64,000 bases of DNA from an uncultured Eubacterium sp. (lineage in GTDB: Bacteria > Bacillota > Clostridia > Lachnospirales > Lachnospiraceae), in contig CAMUML010000009.1 of assembly GCA_947089855.1 (NCBI GenBank), positions 1 to 64,000 on the forward strand, given 5' to 3'. Made by a program: the position numbers and the translations under genes. Each line of letters opens with the position of its first letter. The first letter of the stretch is position 1. Shown here piece by piece: positions 31,636-40,427 of this stretch. The notes beneath the pieces were generated by a model. The model searched no databases and was not told the origin of the DNA. It was given only the letters and a program-made list of their open reading frames with translations.

Positions 31636-32628
31636 TCATCCTACCGCAAGTTTCACCTGCTCTCCAAATTCCCCATTTCTAAGCTGGGCAAATAGGTCGG
31701 CTTCTTGTATCAATCCCCCCAATCCTGCTTGCAGGCTGATACACTTTATTTTTTCCTGCAGTTTTTTCCACTTTCCCTTTTCCAGAAACTGATCAAATTC
31801 CGCTTTTCGGTATTTTCCAAACATATTTTCTTTTGTCAGGCAGATAATGCTGCTACTATGCTCCATAACCTGTGCCACCGCCTGGTTCCATGTCCCGCAA
31901 TTCCAGACTACCAATTCATATTCCGTCTGTTCGCGCAGTAACGTAAGCAAAACTGCCACATCTTCCTCTTGCGCTTCATACAGGTCCTGCGGGCTTCCTG
32001 GCGGCTGTACATAGTCAAATGTTTCTGCATGGTGGAGTACGCTTTGCAGGCACAGTTGAAACTTTGCTTTCCGGTGCCGGATACCATAGACCAGGTCGCT
32101 GAAATTTTCCCCCTCTTCTTCTGCAAACAGTTGCCCCATACCGGTAAATTCCGCCAAGTTTAGGTACAAGACTTTTTTCTCCTCCCCACATAATGATGCA
32201 TAAGCCAATGAAAACGGCAGCTGAAGTTCATGCCCGCCAGGCGCATAAACAGCCGTCATTGCCAGATCGGCTGTTTTACACCAGCACACCAGGTTTTTAT
32301 TTGATTCCTTTTCATAAATTTGAAAGGCCTGGCGCAATATTTCCGGCCCTTGCTGGTAACGGAAAATAAACGGGCCTGTTTCATCCCCACAGCCTTTGCT
32401 GTCTGCTAACAAAATCTTCACGGTATGCTGGGGCAGCTGTTTTGGCAGTGCCGCCCCTTTATCATACAGTAAAATATCTGGTGAAAGCATTTCTAAAAAT
32501 ACTGGCAGCTGCACTGCCTGCAGGCAGCTTGCTACTTCTAAATATTCTGGCGCATTTTTGCGGATGCACTCTGCCAGCCGCCCTGCATATGGGGCAGCTC
32601 CGGCAACTGCCAGCTTTAATTTGCCCAA
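31636..32628 (-). CDS. TadZ-like protein with degenerate P-loop
   Basis: A 330-residue cytosolic protein in the position of TadZ/CpaE, which localises Tad pili. The N-terminal region (about 1-110) resembles a receiver-like fold (KLKLAVAGAAPYAGRL, then SPDILLYDKGAALP). The ATPase part has VYAPGGHELQLPFSLAYA at 127-144, where active ParA-type members have GGxGKT; the lysines and glycines are lost, so nucleotide binding is doubtful. Later segments (VLYLNLAEFTGMGQLF, YELVVWNCGTW) fit the strand pattern of a ParA/MinD fold. The start is the TTG at 32628, with a run of nine Gs as ribosome site and an ATG-TGA in the same frame just before it. It is the first gene upstream of TadA. Confidence 0.8.
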   Translation of the reverse strand: MGKLKLAVAGAAPYAGRLAECIRKNAPEYLEVASCLQAVQLPVFLEMLSPDILLYDKGAALPKQLPQHTVKILLADSKGCGDETGPFIFRYQQGPEILRQAFQIYEKESNKNLVCWCKTADLAMTAVYAPGGHELQLPFSLAYASLCGEEKKVLYLNLAEFTGMGQLFAEEEGENFSDLVYGIRHRKAKFQLCLQSVLHHAETFDYVQPPGSPQDLYEAQEEDVAVLLTLLREQTEYELVVWNCGTWNQAVAQVMEHSSSIICLTKENMFGKYRKAEFDQFLEKGKWKKLQEKIKCISLQAGLGGLIQEADLFAQLRNGEFGEQVKLAVG

Positions 32629-32643
32629 TCACATCCCCCCCCC
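32626..32643 (-). promoter_or_regulatory. G9 ribosome site with in-frame AUG-stop-UUG
   Basis: On the minus strand nine Gs (32643-32635) are followed by ATG (32634-32632), TGA (32631-32629) and TTG (32628-32626), all in one frame, then the TadZ-like coding sequence. The TTG is 6 bp from the G tract, an optimal spacing. The ATG-TGA is a minimal ORF that a ribosome must skip or reinitiate from. Homopolymer slippage here would change spacing. Confidence 0.6.
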
Positions 32644-32882
32644 TTCAAACTATTGGCTTTACCCAATCATTTCACATACGCTTACAGGCGATAAATTTTC
32701 CATATAACTGAATGTTAATAATGGAAGCTTATGCAAGCACGTTAGTGGTTAATCTTTTACTTGCCAGTATATATTCACAACAATGAAATTTCCCATATAA
32801 TTTTACGCATAAACATTTATGTATTGCGTTTCTTGTGCATTTTTTGTTTGTGTGCATAAATTAAGGAAATGACTGGATCAAC

Positions 32883-33428
32883 TTACCGGCAAGTACATAA
32901 ATAAATACAATAGCCAATAAAAATTGCAATGGAAAAATGCAGGAAATTCTGCTTTCCGTCAGACGTATAATCATATTTTGCAATACATTTTGTATCCAGA
33001 ACTGTCCTGACATAATTGAAAAAATAGATAAGGCGTGTATACAAATTCTTATTTTGCATCAAAATAAGAAAAGAAAATACTGCCCCAACGAGAAACGAAT
33101 AAACAATTACCTTTGCTAATCCTACAAGTCCAATACAGCTGCCAATAACGGAAAATAACTTGATGTCGCCTGCACCAAACGCACGCATAAGAAACAATAG
33201 ATAAAATATTAGAACCGGTATCGAAATCTGCAATAGAAAATGAAAACTTCCACTCCAGCCATATACGTATAAATTACGGATAAAGCCAATCCATAAGCCA
33301 AGGCCAACCAGCCGGTTACTGATTTTTCTTGTACGTAAATCCATCCAGACTGCCATCCCCAACAGGCAGAACAGGAAGGCTACTATAAAGCACCCAATTG
33401 AACCCCCTCCTTTTTGATCCGGCATCAT
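32883..33428 (-). CDS. A24 prepilin peptidase (first copy)
   Basis: A 181-residue membrane aspartyl protease of the TadV/CpaA family. Catalytic aspartates are Asp30 in WMDLRTRKISN and Asp88 in FGAGDIKLFS, the expected pair. Five or six hydrophobic helices are visible. It is longer than the second copy (24600-25031) by a C-terminal extension. A perfect ribosome site sits inside its first codons (the G-rich codons 6-9) just before an ATT codon, so the true start could be later than the ATG pair at 33428. It probably heads the Tad operon, but the 254-bp gap to the TadZ-like gene may contain another promoter. Confidence 0.88.
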   Translation of the reverse strand: MMPDQKGGGSIGCFIVAFLFCLLGMAVWMDLRTRKISNRLVGLGLWIGFIRNLYVYGWSGSFHFLLQISIPVLIFYLLFLMRAFGAGDIKLFSVIGSCIGLVGLAKVIVYSFLVGAVFSFLILMQNKNLYTRLIYFFNYVRTVLDTKCIAKYDYTSDGKQNFLHFSIAIFIGYCIYLCTCR

Positions 33429-33531
33429 CTCTTAGTGTTGTTTGCCAGATGTATTTTGTAAGATGGATTATACGGGCATTTGCGCCGTTTGTCTACCCTT
33501 TTTTGAAAATTCCTTTAATTTTGGCATATTT

Positions 33532-33804
33532 TCACAATAAACTGTAAAACAAAATGCCGTAAATAAGCGCAAACCCGCCTGTACCAAGGCTTCCGATTGT
33601 CAAAAGGTTTAAAGGGTTCAATCCTGCCGATACAGGAATACCCTGTTTTTGCAGAAAATCATTTAAAAAAATAATTGCAACACATCCAACAATTGTGCGT
33701 ACTAAAATATTTAACAGGATTGCTGCCCTGCGTTTCAGCATACCGATAATCAACACCAATGCGCAAATACCGGTCATAATAAAAAATACGGTTTTTTCGT
33801 CCAT
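33532..33804 (-). CDS. BofA-like pro-sigma-K inhibitor family protein
   Basis: A 90-residue membrane protein. It has two or three hydrophobic segments (about 5-20, 30-48 and 70-90) and the family-like C-terminus GLNPLNLLTIGSLGTGGFALIYGI. In Bacillus, BofA restrains the SpoIVFB protease that activates sigma-K in the mother cell during sporulation. Clostridial relatives often lack a sigma-K processing step, so its role here is uncertain. In many Firmicutes bofA follows recR and a DUF2508 gene in one direction; here the DUF2508 gene is next door but divergent, and recR is absent. Confidence 0.8.
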   Translation of the reverse strand: MDEKTVFFIMTGICALVLIIGMLKRRAAILLNILVRTIVGCVAIIFLNDFLQKQGIPVSAGLNPLNLLTIGSLGTGGFALIYGILFYSLL

Positions 33805-33956
33805 ATATTCCCCGCTGGATTATTGGTCATTTTAATTTATGCCTGTATTATGCAAAATATGTCCATTTTTTCTTAGCCAGTTTATGAATATTTTTCCATG
33901 TCTTTGACTATACTTTTAATACTCATAAACGGAAGAACAGAAAGTGAGGTAGCCCT

Positions 33957-34181
33957 TTGTTTCCATTTTTTAAACAAGAACCACAACCGGATGAAACTTA
34001 CCAGAGCCTGTTAGATAATATTATGCAGGCAAAAGACAGTCTTGATCTTGCTTACCAGAATTTTGAAAATGCCACAGACCCCGAGCTGATCGACAGTTAC
34101 ATCTATGAAGTGAATGCGATACAAATGCGCTACAAATTTTTGCTCTGCCGTCTAAAATCCTATGAAACGGCAGAGCCTTAA
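33957..34181 (+). CDS. DUF2508 family protein
   Basis: A 74-residue acidic, fully helical protein of the DUF2508/YaaL family, of unknown function. The start is TTG 33957; GTGAGGT lies 8 bp before it and the frame reads FPFFKQEPQPDETYQSLLDN from the second codon. The rest, AKDSLDLAYQNFENATDPEL and YIYEVNAIQMRYKFLL, matches the family pattern as I know it. In Bacillus it sits between recR and bofA. Here it is plus-strand and diverges from bofA with 152 bp between. It is convergent with the flagellar FliS gene. Confidence 0.82.
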   Translation: MFPFFKQEPQPDETYQSLLDNIMQAKDSLDLAYQNFENATDPELIDSYIYEVNAIQMRYKFLLCRLKSYETAEP

Positions 34182-34221
34182 TACTTAACCACTCAATTTA
34201 GGGAAGATAGCCTCTGGTACA

Positions 34222-34695
34222 TTATACCAAAAAGCCCCTGGACGCCCCTATATCATAACTTTCATTCAAATCATTTTTGCCATATGTGTATCCTGCATAC
34301 ACTTGCTGCGTATTCTGCATCAGCGGCCGGGAAGCGTCCTGTTTGGACGCTTCCTGGAACGACTCGTAAAGCTGCTGCAATAGCTGCCTGCTTTGCTCAA
34401 GCTCTGTGAGCGAATGGCGCATCAGCACTTTGGCCAGCTGCCTGCGGTGGAAATCGTAAAGTGCAAACAGGCGCGCAGATATATCGTATGAAAAATCAAG
34501 CGTTTCCTGAAAACTCTTTAATACTGCATCGGCACGGCGTACACTATAGGTCAACTCTTCTTTATCATCTTTTTCAAATGCCGCACATATATCATCAAAA
34601 TATACAAACAGCATTTCAAATTTTATCAACACAAGGCCGCTCCTGTTCGCCTGTGTGATCTTTCTAGTAAAAACAAGTTTTTGTTCGTTTGTCAT
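34222..34695 (-). CDS. fliS: flagellin chaperone, FliS-like
   Basis: A 157-residue helical protein. FliS binds the C-terminus of flagellin in the cytoplasm and keeps it from polymerising before export. The pattern MTNEQKLVFTRKITQANRSG followed by LIKFEMLFVYFDDICAAFE and LKSFQETLDFSYDISARLFALYDF is a four-helix bundle as in FliS; the long tail from about 118 (SKQDASRPLMQNTQQ) is longer than in typical FliS. It is 11 bp downstream of flagellin in the same direction, the expected partner. Similarity is moderate, so FliS-like is the safe reading. Confidence 0.8.
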   Translation of the reverse strand: MTNEQKLVFTRKITQANRSGLVLIKFEMLFVYFDDICAAFEKDDKEELTYSVRRADAVLKSFQETLDFSYDISARLFALYDFHRRQLAKVLMRHSLTELEQSRQLLQQLYESFQEASKQDASRPLMQNTQQVYAGYTYGKNDLNESYDIGASRGFLV

Positions 34696-34706
34696 AAACC
34701 CCTGCC

Positions 34707-36263
34707 TTACCCTTGCAGCAGCGATAATACCTGCTGCGGCAAATCATTTGCCTGTGCCAATACGGAAATGGATGCCTGCGTCAATACTGTGGCATTGGTA
34801 TAAGTCGTCATTTCTTTTGCCATATCCACATCTGCGAGGTTTGAAAGCGCATTGGTCATATCTTCTTCCGTTTCATCCAACCCTTTTTTTGCATAATCCA
34901 GCCTGTTTTCATAGGCACCCATTTTGGCACGCGCTGCGGATACGATGCTGATCGCATTGTCCAATTGGGCCATCCCCCTGTCTGGGCCGCCTTTTTTGGT
35001 TACGTCCACATCGTCAATATAAAGGCTGCGTGTGTTTAGGATTGGCACCCGGACTGCCAGTTCCTGGTCTTCATTTGCGCCAATTTGTAACTGTAGTGTG
35101 CCGATGTCGGTTGCTTCGATCGTAATTTCAGAAGAAGCCCCCATACCCCCGTATACCTCAAAAGAAATTTCAAAACCGCTTTTGTCTGTAATAACGACCC
35201 TATCACCAGAAGTCATAAAAGATACCTGGCCTGTATATTCATCATAAGGCACGAAAATATTCCCAGTAGGGTTGTTCGGATCTGGCTGTGTATTGCCTAA
35301 TTCGACTTCTGCATCTATTCCAGGTACACGTGTAAAGCCGCCAATCCCCAATAAAGCGCCCAATGCTCCATTACTGCATGTAACTTCCACATCGCCTTGG
35401 GAACCATACCTTTCAGCAACAAATAGGAAATTCGTTGTACCAGGAGTATAAGTTATATCTTCTCTATATCCTTGTGCATCTAACCGGTCCGCCGGGACAG
35501 GGTTTTGCTGGACATCTCCTGCATTCGTTGCAAAAACATTTACACATGCAGTTTTCCCAGCATCGCGGATTGTATCAAATACTTCTTCTGGCGTCATACC
35601 AGCTTTAATTTCCGCTTTTACGCCATTGATCGTTACCGTCCCTGCCTGGCCTGCCCCTACCACACCATTGGTATAGGCCGACCCGCTTGCATTTGCCAAA
35701 CAGTACGTATGGGTTGGAGGCGTATCAATACTGACCCTATATGTTCCAGCCTGCACTTCATCTGAAATAATGATATTTGATATTTGGTCAAATATGCTTT
35801 CTGTCCCATTTTGTCCTTCAGCCGTCACATAAGTCCGCCTGTCCATCGAACCGTCCAGAAGTTTCATACCGTTATATTCCGTATCCGTGGAAATACGGTT
35901 TATTTCTTTCTTTAACTCTTCAATTTCTTTTTGCACTGCCGCCCTGTCTTCCGGCGTATTTGTGTCATTGCCTGCCTGCACGCACAGTTCCCTCATACGC
36001 TGCAGCACCTCGGTCATCTCACCGATAGAACCGTCAACGGTCTGCACCAGGCTCGTTCCATCGGTCGTATTGGAAGAAGCGCGGCCCAATGCATCAATCT
36101 GCGCCTGCATTTTATAGGAAATTGCCACTCCGGAAGGGCTGTCTTTGGAACTGTTAAATTTTACGCCGGACGACAGTTTTTTTACAGATTCGGACAATTT
36201 AAACTCATTGCGGAGCAAATGGTCATTTACGATAACTGCTGATATGTTTTGATTTATTTTCAT
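34707..36263 (-). CDS. flagellin
   Basis: The 518-residue filament subunit. The conserved N-terminal D0/D1 region is visible at 1-140 (MKINQNISAVIVNDHLLRNE, then KLSSGVKFNSSKDSPSGVAI, then RMRELCVQAGNDTNTPEDRA), and the C-terminal D1/D0 region at about 425-518 (ARAKMGAYENRLDYAKKGLD and LTQASISVLAQANDLPQQVL). The middle 140-420 is the surface-exposed variable part. The start has AAAGGAG 8 bp upstream, and a sigma-28-like promoter lies at 36294-36320. It is exported through the flagellar type III apparatus; FliS follows it. Some features also occur in hook-associated protein FlgL, but the size and partner favour flagellin. Confidence 0.9.
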   Translation of the reverse strand: MKINQNISAVIVNDHLLRNEFKLSESVKKLSSGVKFNSSKDSPSGVAISYKMQAQIDALGRASSNTTDGTSLVQTVDGSIGEMTEVLQRMRELCVQAGNDTNTPEDRAAVQKEIEELKKEINRISTDTEYNGMKLLDGSMDRRTYVTAEGQNGTESIFDQISNIIISDEVQAGTYRVSIDTPPTHTYCLANASGSAYTNGVVGAGQAGTVTINGVKAEIKAGMTPEEVFDTIRDAGKTACVNVFATNAGDVQQNPVPADRLDAQGYREDITYTPGTTNFLFVAERYGSQGDVEVTCSNGALGALLGIGGFTRVPGIDAEVELGNTQPDPNNPTGNIFVPYDEYTGQVSFMTSGDRVVITDKSGFEISFEVYGGMGASSEITIEATDIGTLQLQIGANEDQELAVRVPILNTRSLYIDDVDVTKKGGPDRGMAQLDNAISIVSAARAKMGAYENRLDYAKKGLDETEEDMTNALSNLADVDMAKEMTTYTNATVLTQASISVLAQANDLPQQVLSLLQG

Positions 36264-36293
36264 AATTGTACTCCTTTATTTGTATTAGTATCT

Positions 36294-36320
36294 ATTTCGG
36301 ACAAAAACAGGCAATCCCTA
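36294..36320 (-). promoter_or_regulatory. sigma-28-like promoter of flagellin
   Basis: On the minus strand TAGGGATT (36320-36313), 11 bp, then TCCGAAAT (36301-36294) resembles the sigma-28 consensus TAAAGTTT-N11-GCCGATAA, with the key CCGA kept. It lies 30 bp before the flagellin start. Confidence 0.5.
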
Positions 36321-36338
36321 ACCGGAACCATAAAGATT

Positions 36339-39300
36339 TCACATTTGTACTTCCAATTGCCTGAGCACCCGTATAAAACCTTCTGCCATGCCATACAATA
36401 CCTTTGTCTGTACTTCTTGTTCTTCCTCTGTTTCTGGCTGTACACTCGTGCCGCTTTGCGCTGCAAAATGATTTAAATTTAAATTTGTACTGGTCACATA
36501 ACTAATTTGCAACGGCCCATCCTGTACCCCCTGCAATGCCTGTGTAAACTTCCCATCTACGGATTTTAGAAAATCCCTTGTCTGCCTCGAATTGGCGGCT
36601 ACATAGCCGGTAATGCCGTTTTGCCTTGCCTTAAATTCTGCTGCAATTTTACCTAAGCGGCTTGTTTCTAATGTGATATTAACCAGACCTTGTTTGCCTT
36701 TATCACGAACAATTTTTAGGGTAACGTTGGTGACTTCTCCGTCCACTACAATTGGCATAGAAAAGCATTCGGAAGATGCCATTTTCGCATTTACGGATAT
36801 TTGTGCGTTCATCAACTTCAAACTGCGGATGTCAAGGCTTGTTACATCCGGTTCCAAAATCATTGTACTCATGCATTTTTCAGCACATTCTGCCAGTTCT
36901 GCCATTGCCTTGGCCAGTTCTTTTGGTTTTTTGATTTCTTCGCCAAACCGCTGGAGCAATTCCGCCTGGATTGCTTCAAAATCAACTTCTACACTTCCGT
37001 CTTCCTTTGTTTTCATGTACTGGTCCGTAGATTTCGCGGAATCCGGGGTACGGCCAGGGTTCCTGCCAAAGAAACTGCGGTATGCGCCATTCCGGTTTTT
37101 CATAAGTTCTGCTACCGCCATAACGTTCATAACGGTATTTGGCAGTTCATACTGTTCCAATACTTGATAGACTTCGTGTGATGTGTTTGCACACTTTTCC
37201 AAATCTTCCAGCTGCTGTTTATAATACGATTCTTCAGCTGAAACATCTTCCGGTGCTTCCTGAAGTTTTTGCAAAAACTGCTCTGGTGTCAACTGTTCCC
37301 ATCCAGATTCCTTGGTAACGGTATGCAGCCGCTGCGGGGATATTTCATTCATTGCCTGTTTTACGCACTGCTGCTGGTAGCCTGCTTCAATCTGGCTGGT
37401 AATGGAATTGCGGTATCCGCCGCTTTTTAATTCCCCAAACAAATCATCAATCGTAATATCCATATTTCCATGCATTTCTGACCGGACTGCAGTCAATAGG
37501 TTACGCATTGTCAGATCCGCCCCTTGGTTGACCAAAGCGCCAATAGCAGCGCCGTCCGATTGCGCGACATGGTTCATCAAACGGTAAATACCGATAAATG
37601 CACTGCGCTCTTCCGGCGTAATGCTATGGTTTTGTTCTAATTTATATAAATACTCACTGTATTTTTCTTCCGGAGCATTGATATTTAATTCTGTTTTTAT
37701 CTGTTCTGCCTGCCGGTTCAGTTCGGTAATATCCAAATCGAGCGGGTTAATGCCCCTGCCGATAAATTCCCGGATGACAGACGGGGTCATATTTTGGAAT
37801 GCCGTCTGTACCTGCTGGTCAGCCTTTTTCATTTTTGCAATATTTTCTGGCGTAATTTCAATCTGGTTATACCCTAAAATACGCACGGCACGTTCATTTG
37901 CAAGGTTAATATCCTGCCCTAATTCCCGTAAAATATCGTCTACGGTATAAAATGCCTTATGGATCGAATCGCCAAGGTCTTTGCGTACCTTTGTCTGCAT
38001 TGTCTCATAACGCTGGTTTGCCTGGTCAAATTCCTGCTGCATCTGGCTGCCGTCCTGATGGAGTTCTTCAAGCGTAACAACCTCGATATTCCTGGCACCC
38101 AATGCATATGCCGGCATATCTTTTAATTCTTCAACTTTTTCTGTCGTTTCCGCAAACAGGCTGACATTCGCTTCTGTCGCTTCCACGCCGCCTTGTTCTA
38201 ACAGCTTTTCATAATAATTATGCTCGATCTGTTTCAGTTCTTGGATCAACTGCTCCATCGAAGTGGTATCCACGGAAATGCCTTGTTTTAACATAAAGTA
38301 GCTGGATTCTACCGTCATCCGGAGCCTAATCTGTTCGAGCAGCCTGCGCTCGGATACCAGTGCGATCGTCTGCTCGTCGTATTCCATATCCTGGTTTTGG
38401 GAAGGGTTGCCTGTACCATTGCCCATCATGCCGGAATCTGCTGTTTCTTCTTTTTCACCGGCTGGCTGTATATACGTATCGGTATCCATTGAAGCCTGCG
38501 GCGTTTCCATAATAGAATCTGCTTGGGGCTTCCCATTCATCCCAGATGCTTGGGCTACTGCACCAGAAATCGCCTGGGCTGCCGTATTTTCCGTAACGGC
38601 CGACGTCATAGCGTCTGCATGGACAGCTGGCTGGTTGCCTGCCAAGCCCATATTGAAAGAAGAGGTACCTGCAGCTGCCTGGCTTTGCCACATTCCGTCT
38701 GCCTGCGCCACATTGCCTGCACCTGCAGCTGCCATGCCGACTGCGCCATCTGGCTGGCTGCTGTCCGTCCCAAATCCTGGCATATTTCCAATTCCTGCTT
38801 GGCTGCCTGCATCCGCGGACTGGCTAGCTGCACCAAGGCCTGTGATACTGCCTGCATTTGCGAATTGGCTGGCTGCGTCAAGGCCTGCCATACTGCCTGC
38901 ATCCGCGGACTGGCTAGCTGCACCAAGTTCTGCCATATCGCCTTTATTGACCGGCTGGCCGGATGTATCCTGCCCTGTTATACCTACTACAGCAGCTCCA
39001 TTCCCCGCCATATTCCCTGTGTTGACAGAAGTACCATTTTCGATAGCCCCTGCACTGGCAGTTAACCGGCCCTGAGACAGCCCACCATCCGCTGCCTGTT
39101 CTGCTTTTTCCGCCCCCTGAACCAGATGGACTGCTGCCTGCGCTTCTTCCCGGCTGATCATTCCGGCTTTGATCTGGTTGTGTACCCTTTCCAGATTTTT
39201 AATCGTAACTGCTTCCCCCTGGCTTACCACATATGCCAAGTCCACATCGGTTACCCAATGGAGTACATCTACGGCCTTTTGTGCCTGGCCCATCAGGGAA

Positions 39301-40253
39301 TACCCATCTAAAAGCATGGCATCCTGCGGCCTTTTTCCTTCCGAAATAGCGGTAACCATGCTGCTTAACATTTTATCTGGATCCTGAGGGAATTCCAATG
39401 CCTTTAGCTGCTCTAAATAATCCAGGTTATCAGCTGTCAAAAGGATCTGGTTACGCAACATCCACTGGCTGTCTGACAAGGTCTGCGCATCTTCTGGCAG
39501 CCCAGCCTGTGCGATAACCTTTGAAATCTGCCCCTGCATCCCGCTCAAATCAAGCTGCTGCGTAGATGGGTCTGCATAAAGCGCGCTTCCGGAATACTGT
39601 GCCTTATACAAATTTGCTATAGACGGTTCCAATTGATTATCCAACATATACTTTAAAGCACCATCATTTAACTTATGCAGCTCCCCTGCTTCTTGAAGCG
39701 CTTTCTGGCAGTCCCCTACATTTTCTACCGTAAGCGGAATGTCCGCCTGCATCTGCTGGATCTTGCTGGCAAGCTGCCTGGCCAAAGCTGCATTTTGGCC
39801 AAATTTCTCTAATTGTTCAGCACTTAGGCTATCGCCAAAATAGCTGATGTCCACGCCTGCTTTTGCAAGCTCTATCTTAATTTTATCCGTTACCGTAACA
39901 ATCGTTTCTATTTCTGTCTGCTGCAGGGAAAAACCATCTTGTTCCACATGCTTACAGTCCGTTGTTGTCGTGGTATTGGAGGCGACTACCATTTTATTTT
40001 TCATCAGCCCTGCGTCTATATTTTCCGCCTGCTGCATCACATCTTCCATCGTCCCCGCATGGTTTTCCTGCTGCGGCTTTTGATAGGTTACCTCTGTTGT
40101 CTGCTCCCCTTTCGACAATTTTTCCGACTCATATATTTTCTCATATGTTCCAGTGGAAACGGTTCCAAAATCAAAACCATCTTTTGGGCTATTTCCCCCA
40201 ATTCCATCCAGAAGGGCTGCTCCATCTAATTGAATATTCTGCACCCTTTGCAT
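36339..40253 (-). CDS. very large FliK-like flagellar protein (DUF6240-like)
   Basis: A 1,304-residue, Gln/Glu/Ala-rich protein with no membrane segment or signal peptide. I associate it with the family named DUF6240, seen next to flagellin in Lachnospiraceae, but from memory only. The N-terminal 400 residues are helical. Residues about 430-490 contain three imperfect 15-residue repeats of the form AGL-AASQ-A-AGS. The C-terminus (about 1175-1304: VTNVTLKIVRDKGKQG, TLETSRLGKIAAEFKARQNG, then GPLQISYVTSTNLNL) resembles the FliK hook-length-control domain. Hook-length rulers have long repetitive middles, which fits. It lies 75 bp upstream of flagellin and convergent with nothing. Function is inferred. 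Confidence 0.75.
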   Translation of the reverse strand: MQRVQNIQLDGAALLDGIGGNSPKDGFDFGTVSTGTYEKIYESEKLSKGEQTTEVTYQKPQQENHAGTMEDVMQQAENIDAGLMKNKMVVASNTTTTTDCKHVEQDGFSLQQTEIETIVTVTDKIKIELAKAGVDISYFGDSLSAEQLEKFGQNAALARQLASKIQQMQADIPLTVENVGDCQKALQEAGELHKLNDGALKYMLDNQLEPSIANLYKAQYSGSALYADPSTQQLDLSGMQGQISKVIAQAGLPEDAQTLSDSQWMLRNQILLTADNLDYLEQLKALEFPQDPDKMLSSMVTAISEGKRPQDAMLLDGYSLMGQAQKAVDVLHWVTDVDLAYVVSQGEAVTIKNLERVHNQIKAGMISREEAQAAVHLVQGAEKAEQAADGGLSQGRLTASAGAIENGTSVNTGNMAGNGAAVVGITGQDTSGQPVNKGDMAELGAASQSADAGSMAGLDAASQFANAGSITGLGAASQSADAGSQAGIGNMPGFGTDSSQPDGAVGMAAAGAGNVAQADGMWQSQAAAGTSSFNMGLAGNQPAVHADAMTSAVTENTAAQAISGAVAQASGMNGKPQADSIMETPQASMDTDTYIQPAGEKEETADSGMMGNGTGNPSQNQDMEYDEQTIALVSERRLLEQIRLRMTVESSYFMLKQGISVDTTSMEQLIQELKQIEHNYYEKLLEQGGVEATEANVSLFAETTEKVEELKDMPAYALGARNIEVVTLEELHQDGSQMQQEFDQANQRYETMQTKVRKDLGDSIHKAFYTVDDILRELGQDINLANERAVRILGYNQIEITPENIAKMKKADQQVQTAFQNMTPSVIREFIGRGINPLDLDITELNRQAEQIKTELNINAPEEKYSEYLYKLEQNHSITPEERSAFIGIYRLMNHVAQSDGAAIGALVNQGADLTMRNLLTAVRSEMHGNMDITIDDLFGELKSGGYRNSITSQIEAGYQQQCVKQAMNEISPQRLHTVTKESGWEQLTPEQFLQKLQEAPEDVSAEESYYKQQLEDLEKCANTSHEVYQVLEQYELPNTVMNVMAVAELMKNRNGAYRSFFGRNPGRTPDSAKSTDQYMKTKEDGSVEVDFEAIQAELLQRFGEEIKKPKELAKAMAELAECAEKCMSTMILEPDVTSLDIRSLKLMNAQISVNAKMASSECFSMPIVVDGEVTNVTLKIVRDKGKQGLVNITLETSRLGKIAAEFKARQNGITGYVAANSRQTRDFLKSVDGKFTQALQGVQDGPLQISYVTSTNLNLNHFAAQSGTSVQPETEEEQEVQTKVLYGMAEGFIRVLRQLEVQM

Positions 40254-40427
40254 TGCATATCCTGCCTTTCTATGAAAATCTCAGCTTCCCTGCATTCCAT
40301 CCTCATTTTATGTATCTTCCGCTTCCTGCGTCCGGTATCCGCGGCTGCTGCCCGCATCAAACCATTTAGGCCCCAACCATATAAAGTATGTCGGCTATTT
40401 GTGCCTAAAACTTTACAAACGAGTAAT

